22,215 nucleotides of DNA from a virus: IMG/VR virus record IMGVR_UViG_3300035701_000325, positions 1 through 22,215 of that record; one strand, written 5' to 3'. Position 1 is the first letter of the stretch; each line of letters starts with the position of its first letter. Shown here piece by piece: positions 7,798-13,611 of this stretch. The notes beneath the pieces were generated by a model. The model saw nothing but the letters and a program-made list of their open reading frames with translations. It ran no database searches and was not told the DNA's origin. The position numbers and the translations under genes are program-made.

Positions 7798-8309
7798 TCA
7801 GTCCTTCGCCTGAGATCATCGAATTTTCTAAGAGCGACATAATCATCCTTGGTCAGATGGAGGACGATGGATTTATCTTCGACCTCGATCTTTTTAGCGG
7901 GATAATTGTCAAGCACCTTGTTGGCTTCCGAGACAAACTTCACCCTGGCATGATGATCAGGTTGTCTCGGTCTTAACGGATGCATGGCTTCAAGCCCTTC
8001 AGCGATGACCTGGGCGATCTTTAAATCCGTTATGCCCTTGTCTTTAAGCGCATCCTGGATCGGTTTTCGCTGGAGAAGCCGGGGGAGAATGCTACTGGCG
8101 CTCGTCTCGGCATAACCAGCCTGAACGGCGGCTTGGCGGTTTGACATCCCCAACTCGAATTTATTTTTGAGGGCCAATCTTTGCTGCGGCTTGAGTCTTT
8201 CAATCCCGAGTTCCGCCATCGGCGCCTTGGGCTTCTTCCCCCTGCGATATCGGGCTATCCTCTCCCCGCCCACACAGACCGGGATCCCATCAATCTCTCG
8301 AATCGTCAT
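7794..8309 (-). CDS. terS: Terminase small subunit
   Basis: I place the start at the ATG at 8309, not at the frame's first Met at 8408. It has an AAGGAC ribosome-binding site seven bases before it, and it overlaps the upstream ORF's stop as ATGA. This gives 171 residues. Residues about 45-85 (LKPQQRLALKNKFELGMSNRQAAVQAGYAETSASSILPRLLQRKPIQDAL) are the classic small-terminase helix-turn-helix: a G-x-S-x-x-x-AA-x-x-AGY turn and then a helix with arginines. The C-terminal part (ALRKFDDLRRRTE) is helical and may support oligomers. It recognises viral DNA and loads TerL, whose gene follows with a 4-base overlap. Confidence 0.85.
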   Translation of the reverse strand: MTIREIDGIPVCVGGERIARYRRGKKPKAPMAELGIERLKPQQRLALKNKFELGMSNRQAAVQAGYAETSASSILPRLLQRKPIQDALKDKGITDLKIAQVIAEGLEAMHPLRPRQPDHHARVKFVSEANKVLDNYPAKKIEVEDKSIVLHLTKDDYVALRKFDDLRRRTE

Positions 8310-8515
8310 TTTAAGTCCTTGAGCAGAATTTTCGGGAGTTCTTTTCTCATGACTATTCGGAACTGATCGGACTTTTGAAATTCCCGCCAAAATTGCTGCC
8401 TCTTCCACCTTGGATTATTCTTCGTTATCGCCCTTTCAATGACCAAAAAAAAATCGCAAAATTTCTTTATCTTTCTCCTGAATCGCCAAACCCTGTAGAG
8501 CCTTAAAATGCCCAT
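8306..8515 (-). CDS. Small basic protein, first gene of the leftward operon
   Basis: This 69-residue ORF is very basic (RRKIKK, RWKRQQFWREF, RIVMRKELPK), with Trp and Phe residues. Its TGA overlaps the small terminase ATG (8309-8306), the same coupling seen elsewhere in the block, which supports a real gene. The ATG at 8515 has no Shine-Dalgarno. A TATTCT -10-like hexamer ends seven bases before it, so the message could start at or near the ATG. No family is recognised. A nucleic-acid-binding role is possible from the charge alone. Confidence 0.6.
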   Translation of the reverse strand: MGILRLYRVWRFRRKIKKFCDFFLVIERAITKNNPRWKRQQFWREFQKSDQFRIVMRKELPKILLKDLK

Positions 8516-8521
8516 CGTCTA

Positions 8522-8553
8522 AGAATAAGCCATACAAAGCCTTTAATTGTCAA
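8522..8553 (-). promoter_or_regulatory. Candidate leftward promoter for packaging/head genes
   Basis: A perfect TTGACA (8553-8548) points left and is followed by TATTCT (8527-8522) after 20 bases, or CTTATT after 18. Spacing is long, so the match is imperfect. The position just before the first leftward gene and opposite the strong rightward promoter makes it the best candidate. A phage late activator may be needed. Confidence 0.4.
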
Positions 8554-8581
8554 TATTACGAAGATAAAACTCCCAGGTATC

Positions 8582-8609
8582 TTGACATCGGGCTTTCCGG
8601 GGTTACAAT
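8582..8609 (+). promoter_or_regulatory. Strong sigma70-like rightward early promoter
   Basis: TTGACA (8582-8587), 16 bases, then TACAAT (8604-8609). The -35 box is consensus and the -10 box matches five of six. The start site would fall around 8616, almost on the ATG at 8618. The spacer holds GGCTTTCC, which appears inverted in the spacer of the second promoter at 9734-9761. Confidence 0.75.
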
Positions 8610-8617
8610 AAAAGTAA

Positions 8618-8800
8618 ATGGGAGAGTTAAGGTTTGAATCCGAGTACGAAACAAGGGTGCGCCGGGCATTCAACGTAGCCTTTCATGACCTCTTTCGATA
8701 CCGCCGCTCGCTTCTCAATCTCTATCGTATCGTCCGAGAGGACCGACGACGACTTAGGAAACTTGAGAAAAGGGTCTCGTCTTTTGTGGAACCGAATTAA
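8618..8800 (+). CDS. Small basic protein, first gene of the rightward operon
   Basis: This 60-residue ORF is rich in arginine (YETRVRRAFNVAFHDLFRYRRS, REDRRRLRKLEKRV) and predicts as helical, possibly a coiled coil. It begins eight bases after the -10 box of the strong promoter, so if the ATG is right the message is leaderless. Its TAA (8798-8800) leads directly into the AAGGAGG site of the YopX gene. No family is recognised. Alternatively the stretch is only an untranslated leader, but Arg-rich coding through to a TAA joined to the next ribosome site favours a gene. Confidence 0.55.
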   Translation: MGELRFESEYETRVRRAFNVAFHDLFRYRRSLLNLYRIVREDRRRLRKLEKRVSSFVEPN

Positions 8801-8810
8801 GGAGGATTAA

Positions 8811-9299
8811 ATGAGAGAGATCAAGTTTAGGGCATTAACTATAGAAGGAAAAGTTATTTATGAAATAAAATGTATCGAATTTTATAAAGACGGAATAATT
8901 TATGTTAATAATGACACCGTTCCCATTAAACAATTAATCCAATACGCCGGTCTAAAGGACAAAAACAGTAAAGAGATTTATGAAGGAGATATATTGCAAT
9001 GGGAACCAGGGATTGTTGCAGAAGTATATTGGGATAATCAATGGGGGTATCTTACCAAGAATGGAGAAAAGTGCGGTGGTGGACTTGGTTTATCTGCCCC
9101 TGAATATATTGAGATCGTCGGCAACATCTACGAGAATCCGGAACTATTGGAACCGACAGGATCTGTGCCGACAGTCGTCGAATTCAAGGCCAAATCAATT
9201 GGCAATATCGCCGTCGAGAACATCGAAGCCATCCCGGATATGCCCGGCATTGTCAAAAAAACCTATCAAGAGAAAAATGAAAACTTACAGAGTAGGTGA
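8811..9299 (+). CDS. YopX-domain protein with C-terminal extension
   Basis: Residues 1-115 carry the YopX signature found in many phages: MREIKFRA at the start, QYAGLKDKNSKEIYEGDILQW in the middle, and IEIVGNIYENPELL at the end of the domain. YopX proteins are common phage accessory proteins of unknown biochemical function, named from Bacillus phage SPbeta. The usual protein ends near NPELL. Here about 48 more residues follow (EPTGSVPTVVEFKAKSIGNIAVENIEAIPD...), encoded by visibly more G+C-rich DNA than the A+T-rich domain, which suggests a fusion. The ribosome-binding site AAGGAGGATTAA lies just before the ATG. Confidence 0.85.
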   Translation: MREIKFRALTIEGKVIYEIKCIEFYKDGIIYVNNDTVPIKQLIQYAGLKDKNSKEIYEGDILQWEPGIVAEVYWDNQWGYLTKNGEKCGGGLGLSAPEYIEIVGNIYENPELLEPTGSVPTVVEFKAKSIGNIAVENIEAIPDMPGIVKKTYQEKNENLQSR

Positions 9300-9455
9300 T
9301 GACCTAAAAGACCCAGGGTCACTTGAAAAGTGCCCATACGCCCCCCCTCTGATCTGTGTCGCATAACACTTATAATGTCAACTACATAATCCCTAGAACC
9401 TTATTGTTTGCTTGCACTTACAAGAAACCACTTGATTATGCACCCAAGAACCAGG

Positions 9456-9469
9456 GGGTGATATCACCC
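9456..9469. promoter_or_regulatory. 14-bp perfect palindrome GGGTGATATCACCC
   Basis: A perfect inverted repeat centred on GATATC lies in non-coding DNA between the YopX and RadC genes, about 265 bases before the second rightward promoter. Flanking CCA/TGG can extend it past a 2-base bulge. Such short perfect palindromes are usual binding sites for dimeric HTH repressors. No promoter was recognised directly over it. Confidence 0.55.
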
Positions 9470-9494
9470 TGGGGACGGGTTGCCAGCTGATCCA

Positions 9495-9710
9495 CTATAG
9501 ATTGTTTGATCCTTCTCTTATAGAGAGATTTCTCTCTTCTCTCTAGAGAGTATCTCTCTATATAGAGAGTCCCCTCTTCCATATAGATTGTATTGGGCGG
9601 CCTAGGTTGCGGGGTTTCTCTATAGATCGCATCTCTCTCTATAGATTGTCTCTCTATAGTATGTACGCGCGCGGGCGCGCGCACTCTCTAGACTGTACTC
9701 TCTAGATTGT
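9495..9710 (+). repeat. Iteron-like array of CTATAGATTGT repeats with AT palindromes
   Basis: Seven same-direction copies of an 11-base word close to CTATAGATTGT lie at 9495, 9581, 9620, 9639, 9654, 9686 and 9700. Variants are ATATAGATTGT, CTATAGATCGC, CTATAGTATGT, CTCTAGACTGT and CTCTAGATTGT. Most are preceded by TCTCT. Among them sit perfect palindromes CTCTCTAGAGAG (9539-9550) and CTCTCTATATAGAGAG (9554-9569). No gene fits here: the one ORF across it (9684-9436, leftward) is a translation of the repeats. Candidate roles are a replication origin with iterons, a partition site, or a multi-site operator. Confidence 0.7.
9663..9684. repeat. Alternating GC tract, near-perfect inverted repeat
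   Basis: GTACGCGCGC, GG, GCGCGCGCAC: nearly pure alternating purine-pyrimidine over 22 bases, with arms complementary except for one A-C mismatch. Such tracts can adopt Z-DNA or extrude under negative supercoiling. It sits inside the repeat array, between its fifth and sixth copies. Confidence 0.65.
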
Positions 9711-9733
9711 AGGACTCAAAGGCTGGAGGGGGA

Positions 9734-9761
9734 TTGACAACCGGGAAAGCCATGTTACGAT
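9734..9761 (+). promoter_or_regulatory. Second sigma70-like rightward promoter
   Basis: TTGACA (9734-9739), 16 bases, TACGAT (9756-9761). This is the same architecture as the promoter at 8582-8609. The spacer holds GGAAAGCC, the reverse complement of the GGCTTTCC in the first promoter's spacer, which may mark a shared regulator. It lies inside the longest possible reading frame of the RadC gene, which shows that the true start of that gene is downstream. Confidence 0.65.
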
Positions 9762-9793
9762 CAAGATGGACAGAGGAGACAGAGGGTTTCCAG

Positions 9794-10312
9794 ATGAAGA
9801 AAGAAGAAGAGGTCAGGACAAGATCAAGCCGATGGTCTTCGGGTGAGGTCGTAGTCCTGAAGGTCTGCGATTCGTCCGGGCCCAAGGTTTGTTCCTCTTC
9901 TGAAGTGGCGGATCACTTCCAGGATGATGCGCGGGCGATCCGGGAATGGTTCAGAGTCTTATACCTTAATCCAAAAAACAAGATCATCCTTAATAAGTTG
10001 GAATTTCTCGGTACTGTCGATAGTTCGCCTGTCTATCCAAGGGAGGTTATCGTAACGGCGCTCCAGTGCGGCGCGTCCTCCCTTGTCCTGGCGCACAATC
10101 ACCCTTCAGGAGATCCGGAGCCGTCATACTGCGACAAGGAAATTACAAAAGCTATTGTCTTTGCGGCTGCGACCCTGGGGATCAAGGTACTCGATCACGT
10201 CATCATTGGAGCGAGCAAGCTCGGCGACAAGGCTCCCTTCTATTCGATGGCGGAGAAAGGCGAGATCGAAGGTTACTCAATGGCGGCGGCATCCTATATG
10301 AACGTGAAATAA
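9794..10312 (+). CDS. radC: RadC-family JAB/MPN metalloprotein
   Basis: This 172-residue protein carries the complete RadC/JAB core: LNKLEFLGTVDSSPVYPREVI, then LAHNHPSGDPEPSYCDKEIT. The H-x-H-PSG-x-P-x-PS-x-x-D motif is the zinc-binding JAMM site. The rest (LGIKVLDHVIIG...PFYSMAEKGEI) also matches. RadC proteins are widespread on phages and mobile elements, and their activity is unsettled; a role in recombination or repair has been suggested. I use the ATG at 9794, which has GAGGG seven bases before it. Earlier starts lie within or directly on the promoter at 9734-9761. The usual chromosomal N-terminal helix-hairpin-helix domain is missing, as is normal for the mobile-element form. Confidence 0.88.
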   Translation: MKKEEEVRTRSSRWSSGEVVVLKVCDSSGPKVCSSSEVADHFQDDARAIREWFRVLYLNPKNKIILNKLEFLGTVDSSPVYPREVIVTALQCGASSLVLAHNHPSGDPEPSYCDKEITKAIVFAAATLGIKVLDHVIIGASKLGDKAPFYSMAEKGEIEGYSMAAASYMNVK

Positions 10313-10328
10313 GGGAGGAAAGAATAGT

Positions 10329-10508
10329 ATGAACGAATCTCAAATGAAGGGCATGAAAGTAATGGCGGATGCGCTCCACGTTCAGGGTGAAAAACGGTGG
10401 AAGATCGTAACGGACGATGGACGCGTCAAGATGTTCGATTTAGAAGAAGGACAAGCGGAGGACATTAGGGAAAACTATTTCCCATTTTGTCACGTTGTGG
10501 AGATGTAA
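10329..10508 (+). CDS. Small hypothetical protein (59 aa)
   Basis: This ORF of 60 codons has a GGGAGGA ribosome-binding site 11 bases ahead and ends in TAA just before the next gene. The protein begins MNESQMKGMKVMADALHVQG and contains RWKIVTDDGRVKMFDLEEGQ. Two predicted strands around a VTDDGR turn suggest a small beta-hairpin domain. Neighbours are close on both sides in the same direction. No family is recognised. Confidence 0.6.
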   Translation: MNESQMKGMKVMADALHVQGEKRWKIVTDDGRVKMFDLEEGQAEDIRENYFPFCHVVEM

Positions 10509-10522
10509 AGGGAAAAAATAAC

Positions 10523-10819
10523 GTGAACGAAAGAAAGTGGGTGACAGGCGACAATTGCGTTTCCTGCGGGCATGGTCGGGTCTTCTTCTTTGATGAGAGG
10601 ACGGAGGACGGCCCAGATGGTCACAAACATTTCAGTGATCTTGTCTGCGGTGCGTGCGGGGCCAGCCAATTTCAAGGGCGCCTTGATGTCCAGGTGCCGG
10701 ACCCGGCGCCGGAACCCGGGCCACTCTTTGGGGGCGGAGCTCAAGACCCGGCAGATTGCGCGATCAAGGGTCAATTGGCGCTTGACCTAGAGCCTGAGCA
10801 TAGCGGAAAAATCTATTAA
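10523..10819 (+). CDS. Zinc-ribbon protein with possible clamp-binding motif
   Basis: The start is taken as GTG at 10523, with AAAGGG upstream; the longer frame from 10487 overlaps the preceding gene. The 98-residue protein holds a zinc ribbon: NCVSCGHGR near residue 13 and VCGACGAS near residue 43 (two C-x-x-C pairs). A Pro/Gly-rich linker follows (PDPAPEPGPLFGGG), and near the end is GQLALDLEP. QLALDL fits the loose bacterial sliding-clamp binding pattern (QL-x-L-x-L/F). That reading is inference. The position in the early operon would fit a replication accessory role. Confidence 0.6.
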   Translation: MNERKWVTGDNCVSCGHGRVFFFDERTEDGPDGHKHFSDLVCGACGASQFQGRLDVQVPDPAPEPGPLFGGGAQDPADCAIKGQLALDLEPEHSGKIY

Positions 10820-10834
10820 GGGAGGAACGGAAAA

Positions 10835-11164
10835 ATGTGGAACAAACCGACCAAAAAGCAATTGGAAAGGTTGCCGGCGATGTACTCGACCGAGAGTATC
10901 GACGTAAAGGACAAGGTTGTCCGGATGCACTTTTTTCTTGGCGGGTGTGACTGGTATGCGACGGAATACTCACCGGAGAAGGAACTCTTTTTCGGGTTTG
11001 CGATCCTGAACGGCGACACACTAAATGCTGAATGGGGATACTTCAGCCTGCTTGAGCTTGCGAAGGCCAAGACTCAGGGCATGGAGATTGACCGGGATCT
11101 CTACTGGAAGGTTCGCCCAGCGAGGGAGGTTGAGAAAATCAGCAAGGCCCAAGGTTGGAGATGA
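10835..11164 (+). CDS. DUF2958 domain protein
   Basis: The 109-residue protein matches the DUF2958 family along its whole length: PTKKQLERLPAMYSTESIDVKDKVVRMHFFLGGCDWYATEY, then ELFFGFAILNGDTLNAEWGYFSLLEL. The family is common on phages and integrative elements, often near RadC genes, and has no established function. The ATG has GGAGG ten bases ahead, and the gene follows the zinc-ribbon gene by 15 bases. Length is normal for the family, and nothing appears truncated. Confidence 0.85.
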   Translation: MWNKPTKKQLERLPAMYSTESIDVKDKVVRMHFFLGGCDWYATEYSPEKELFFGFAILNGDTLNAEWGYFSLLELAKAKTQGMEIDRDLYWKVRPAREVEKISKAQGWR

Positions 11165-11183
11165 AGGATAAAGGAGAAAGATA

Positions 11184-11579
11184 ATGAGAACAAAAGAAGA
11201 AAGAATGGACGACTTATTCCATGAACCCGAGGACGCGGAAGAGAGTGAGACAATGGAAAAGACTAAACACACTCCGGGACCGTGGATTTGGAAGACGGAC
11301 GGCTTCTGTATTACGATCGGCAACGAGTCAACACGACATGAGTATCTGGCGCATGATTATTGCGTGGCTGTCATTCACGACAATTCACTTCAGGCTAAGG
11401 CCAACGCCCGCGCGATCGCCGCCGTACCGGACTTGCTGGCCGCATTGAGGGACAGCTTGAAACTCCTGATGAACATGGACGAAGATGCCCCGTACAGCAA
11501 TAACAATAGGGGCCGGAAGATGGCCGCCATAACAAAACTAGCCGCCGCCATAGCAAAGACCGAGGGAGATAACCCATGA
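11184..11579 (+). CDS. Phage accessory protein with HTPGPW motif
   Basis: The 131-residue protein has the signature seen in many phage hypothetical proteins: KHTPGPWIWK near residue 28, then a conserved helix AKANARAIAAVPDLLAALRDSL. The first 25 residues are acidic and variable. A clear AAAGGAG ribosome-binding site precedes the ATG at 11184. The end overlaps the next start as ATGA (11576-11579). The function of this family is unknown. It often lies among early accessory genes, as here. Confidence 0.8.
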   Translation: MRTKEERMDDLFHEPEDAEESETMEKTKHTPGPWIWKTDGFCITIGNESTRHEYLAHDYCVAVIHDNSLQAKANARAIAAVPDLLAALRDSLKLLMNMDEDAPYSNNNRGRKMAAITKLAAAIAKTEGDNP

Positions 11580-11773
11580 GCCTTTATGACTATCGGGAAA
11601 GCCTGAAAATATCAGTCGACGATCCCGGCTTTGCTGCGTTCATTATGGCCGCAATGCGGAAGGCGGACGACATCAACCTTGAACGGCTCAAGACGGCCTG
11701 GCCGGAGATATGGAAAGAATTGTTTGCCCGCTACTATGCCGACGGGGGAATCTTGCCTGGAGATAAGCCATGA
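11576..11773 (+). CDS. Small phage hypothetical protein (MSLYDYRES type)
   Basis: The 65-residue protein reads MSLYDYRESLKISVDDPGFAAFIMAAMRKADDINLERLKTAWPEIW and on. I recognise this layout from small early phage proteins: a SLYDY start, a DDP-x-F-x-A-x-IMAAMR helix and a WPE-x-W helix. No function is known. It starts within the ATGA overlap of the preceding gene and ends within the ATGA overlap of the HNH gene, so three genes are tightly coupled. Confidence 0.75.
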   Translation: MSLYDYRESLKISVDDPGFAAFIMAAMRKADDINLERLKTAWPEIWKELFARYYADGGILPGDKP

Positions 11774-12303
11774 ATTTAGTCGGGAAAAGGTTCGGCAGGC
11801 TTATTGTGGTTTCTAAAACGGACAAAAGGTCTTTCGGCCATGTTGTTTGGCGTTGCCGTTGCGATTGTGGAAAATATAACGATGTTCTGACTGGAAACTT
11901 AACCGACGGAAATACAAAAAGCTGCGGCTGTTTTCAGAAAGAAAGAATTAAAGAATTAAATGCCGGGAATAATTATGCTTTCAAACACGGATACACTGCC
12001 GGGCATTCGATCCTAGGTCTTTACGTTGTGTGGAAGGGAATGAAGCAGAGATGTTATAACCCAAAAACCCCCGATTATAAATATTACGGCGGAAAAGGCG
12101 TGTCGGTCTGTCCCGAATGGAAAAACGATTACCTTGCCTTTAGGAATTGGGCGTCGGCAAACGGTTATGAACAGGGATTGAGCATCGACCGCATTAATAA
12201 TGACGGAAACTATGAACCGTCTAATTGTCAATTTATTACGCGATCTGAAAATACGAAAAAGGCGCATAGAGAAAGGAGAAACTATGATTGCCCGAAACCA
12301 TGA
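11770..12303 (+). CDS. HNH/AP2-type homing-like endonuclease
   Basis: This 177-residue protein has an N-terminal zinc-binding part (GKRFGRLIVV, WRCRCDCGKY, KSCGC). The C-terminal part is YYGGKGVSVCPEWKNDYLAFRNWASANGYEQGLSIDRINNDGNYEPSNCQF. This is the pattern of phage HNH-family mobile endonucleases that cut DNA and spread selfishly. The gene is clearly more A+T-rich than its neighbours, consistent with recent arrival. It starts on an ATGA overlap, and its last 20 bases overlap the next gene, whose ribosome-binding site lies within it. No intron-like flanks were seen, so it is free-standing. Confidence 0.8.
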   Translation: MNLVGKRFGRLIVVSKTDKRSFGHVVWRCRCDCGKYNDVLTGNLTDGNTKSCGCFQKERIKELNAGNNYAFKHGYTAGHSILGLYVVWKGMKQRCYNPKTPDYKYYGGKGVSVCPEWKNDYLAFRNWASANGYEQGLSIDRINNDGNYEPSNCQFITRSENTKKAHRERRNYDCPKP

Positions 12304-12460
12304 CATTCAATTCCGATTGCCGAAAAATAAAATGTGGATCAAAGAAGAACTCGTAAGGATAGGACAAGAGAACGGATTGCCGCTATCCCAGCTCCTGACC
12401 ATGATCTTGAGTTCATGGCTGCGCTCAAGAAAGGGGAAAAAGGTTTTACTGGGTCTTTGA
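12284..12460 (+). CDS. Small ribbon-helix-helix-like DNA-binding protein
   Basis: From the ATG at 12284, with AAAGGAG eight bases ahead, the protein has 58 residues. DIQFRLPKNKMWIKEELVRIGQENGLPLSQLLTMILSSWLRSRK fits the ribbon-helix-helix layout: one strand (IQFRLP), a helix, a G-x-PLSQL turn and a second helix. Proteins of this Arc/CopG type bind DNA as dimers and often regulate their own or neighbouring promoters. The next promoter (12470-12498) begins ten bases after the stop. The assignment is by pattern only. Confidence 0.65.
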   Translation: MIARNHDIQFRLPKNKMWIKEELVRIGQENGLPLSQLLTMILSSWLRSRKGKKVLLGL

Positions 12461-12469
12461 AAATAACGC

Positions 12470-12498
12470 TTGACATTGGTTAAACCATGTTGCATATT
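12470..12498 (+). promoter_or_regulatory. Promoter of the lipoprotein cassette with internal palindrome
   Basis: TTGACA (12470-12475), 17 bases, CATATT (12493-12498). Between the boxes lies TGGTT-A-AACCA (12477-12487), a perfect odd palindrome placed where a repressor would block RNA polymerase. The ATG at 12516 and its AAGGA site follow at the expected distance. Confidence 0.6.
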
Positions 12499-12515
12499 GA
12501 ATAGCAAGGACAACA

Positions 12516-12959
12516 ATGTATAAACATCGTTGTATGTTTGCCGGCCTCATTTTTGCGATCCTATGTTTCATGCTCATGTGCGAAGGTCCGGTAGGCCCAG
12601 CGGGCCCCAAAGGCCCCGCAGCCTCCACGGTATCCCAGCTTGATGCACCCATATTGCTCTCTCCCGGGAATCTCGCGACGTTCAACATATACCCCCGCAC
12701 AACCACTTTGTACTGGTCCTCCGTAGTCTCCGCCGTGCAATACAACCCCCAAGTCGACTATGGATGGGACTGCTCCGCGACCGACGCATGCCTATCATGG
12801 AGTAGACCTGATCAGTATATTGACATAAATGTGCAAGGGACGACCTACACTTTCAATTTCGTCGGGGCGCAACCTGGCCGGTGGCGTGTCCGAGCTATCG
12901 ACTCCCGCAACAGCCCCGGAGGTTGGTCCGAGTACCGTTACTTTAGGTACCTACGGTAG
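12516..12959 (+). CDS. Exported protein, lipoprotein-like, collagen-like stalk and FN3-like domain
   Basis: The 147-residue protein begins with a signal sequence (KHR, then FAGLIFAILCFMLM) ending at Cys22. The lipobox (MLM-C) is weak, so lipid attachment is likely but not certain. Residues 24-35 are collagen-like triplets (GPVGPAGPKGPA). The remaining hundred residues (APILLSPGNLATF..., YWSSVVSAVQY, FNFVGAQPGRWRVRAIDS, GGWSEYRYFRYLR) follow the strand order and the W-S...RWRVRA...WS pattern of an FN3-like beta-sandwich. It has its own promoter. In temperate phages, exported proteins like this are usually morons, for example for surface change or superinfection exclusion. That role is inference. 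Confidence 0.7.
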   Translation: MYKHRCMFAGLIFAILCFMLMCEGPVGPAGPKGPAASTVSQLDAPILLSPGNLATFNIYPRTTTLYWSSVVSAVQYNPQVDYGWDCSATDACLSWSRPDQYIDINVQGTTYTFNFVGAQPGRWRVRAIDSRNSPGGWSEYRYFRYLR

Positions 12960-12972
12960 TCATAAGGACAAC

Positions 12973-13164
12973 ATGATGGACTTAATTGAGACCTTAAAAA
13001 AACTGACGGTGGAGAAAGACATGTCCCCCGAACGAGCGGCAGCTCTTATTGGTTGCTCAGGCCAACAAGTTCGACGCTGGTTTGCCGGAAAAGCTCGCCC
13101 AACACCCATGTATCGGGGAGCCATCCGAGCCGGAATCGAGAAAATAAAACAAGAAGCGATATGA
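12973..13164 (+). CDS. Small HTH regulator
   Basis: The start is at ATG 12973 or 12976, both after an AAGGA site at 12964-12968; the longer frame from 12829 lies inside the lipoprotein gene. The 63-64 residue protein reads MMDLIETLKKLTVEKDMSPERAAALIGCSGQQVRRWFAGKARPTPMYRGAIRAGIEKIK. This is a helix-turn-helix with SPERAAALIG as the first helix and turn and SGQQVRRWFAGKARP as the recognition helix, XRE-like. It follows the lipoprotein gene by 13 bases and could repress the promoter at 12470-12498. Confidence 0.75.
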   Translation: MMDLIETLKKLTVEKDMSPERAAALIGCSGQQVRRWFAGKARPTPMYRGAIRAGIEKIKQEAI

Positions 13165-13179
13165 AAAAAGGGGGGGAAG

Positions 13180-13608
13180 ATGAAAAAGATAATGCTTATC
13201 GTTGTATTGTTTTCAATGCTGTCGTGTGCCTCTCTAATGGATTTTGACGGCGTTTATCGATCTGACGGATCGGCGGTCGTTGATCCTAACCCCTATGATC
13301 CCTCCCTTGATTTGCTTTACGGCTTAGGGCAGACGGCGGTGATCCTGGCCCTGGCGAATGAAACGCCCGCTGTGCGAAACGATTATCTGTTAAGTGCATA
13401 TTACTATCCCCCGCTCATGCTCGATCATTACGTTCCTCCGAACATATGGCGAGAGTGGAGTCCTCTTCAGAGGTCTCTTTGGATTCGGTCCGCCCGCGAG
13501 AGTGATCTTAGGGACTACGAATACAAGGTCAAGAGAATCAATTGGGATCTGGAAGACGAAGCCCAGCGACTTATTGATGAAATAAAGAGGGCCAAAGAAA
13601 AGGATTAG
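13180..13608 (+). CDS. Putative lipoprotein (142 aa)
   Basis: The protein starts MKKIMLIVVLFSMLSCASLM, a short basic and hydrophobic signal sequence with a plausible lipobox (MLS-C16). Residues 17-100 hold Tyr/Pro-rich sequence with few charges (YRSDGSAVVDPNPYDPSLDLLYGLG, AYYYPPLMLDHYVPPNIWREW). The C-terminal 40 residues form a charged helix (ESDLRDYEYKVKRINWDLEDEAQRLIDEIKRAKEKD). The ribosome-binding site is GGGGGGAAG. No family is recognised. A second exported protein in the same cassette supports a surface-related role for the unit. Confidence 0.7.
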   Translation: MKKIMLIVVLFSMLSCASLMDFDGVYRSDGSAVVDPNPYDPSLDLLYGLGQTAVILALANETPAVRNDYLLSAYYYPPLMLDHYVPPNIWREWSPLQRSLWIRSARESDLRDYEYKVKRINWDLEDEAQRLIDEIKRAKEKD

Positions 13609-13611
13609 TCG

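Noticed and set aside
9277-9366. 29-codon ORF overlapping the end of the YopX gene
   Set aside because: It has an ATG and moderate purines ahead, but no domain or coupling evidence; too weak to list.
9436-9684. Leftward 82-codon ORF
   Set aside because: It is a translation of the TCTCTATAGAG-type repeats (RETPQ, IERYSLERRE...) with no ribosome site; the region is better read as non-coding repeats.
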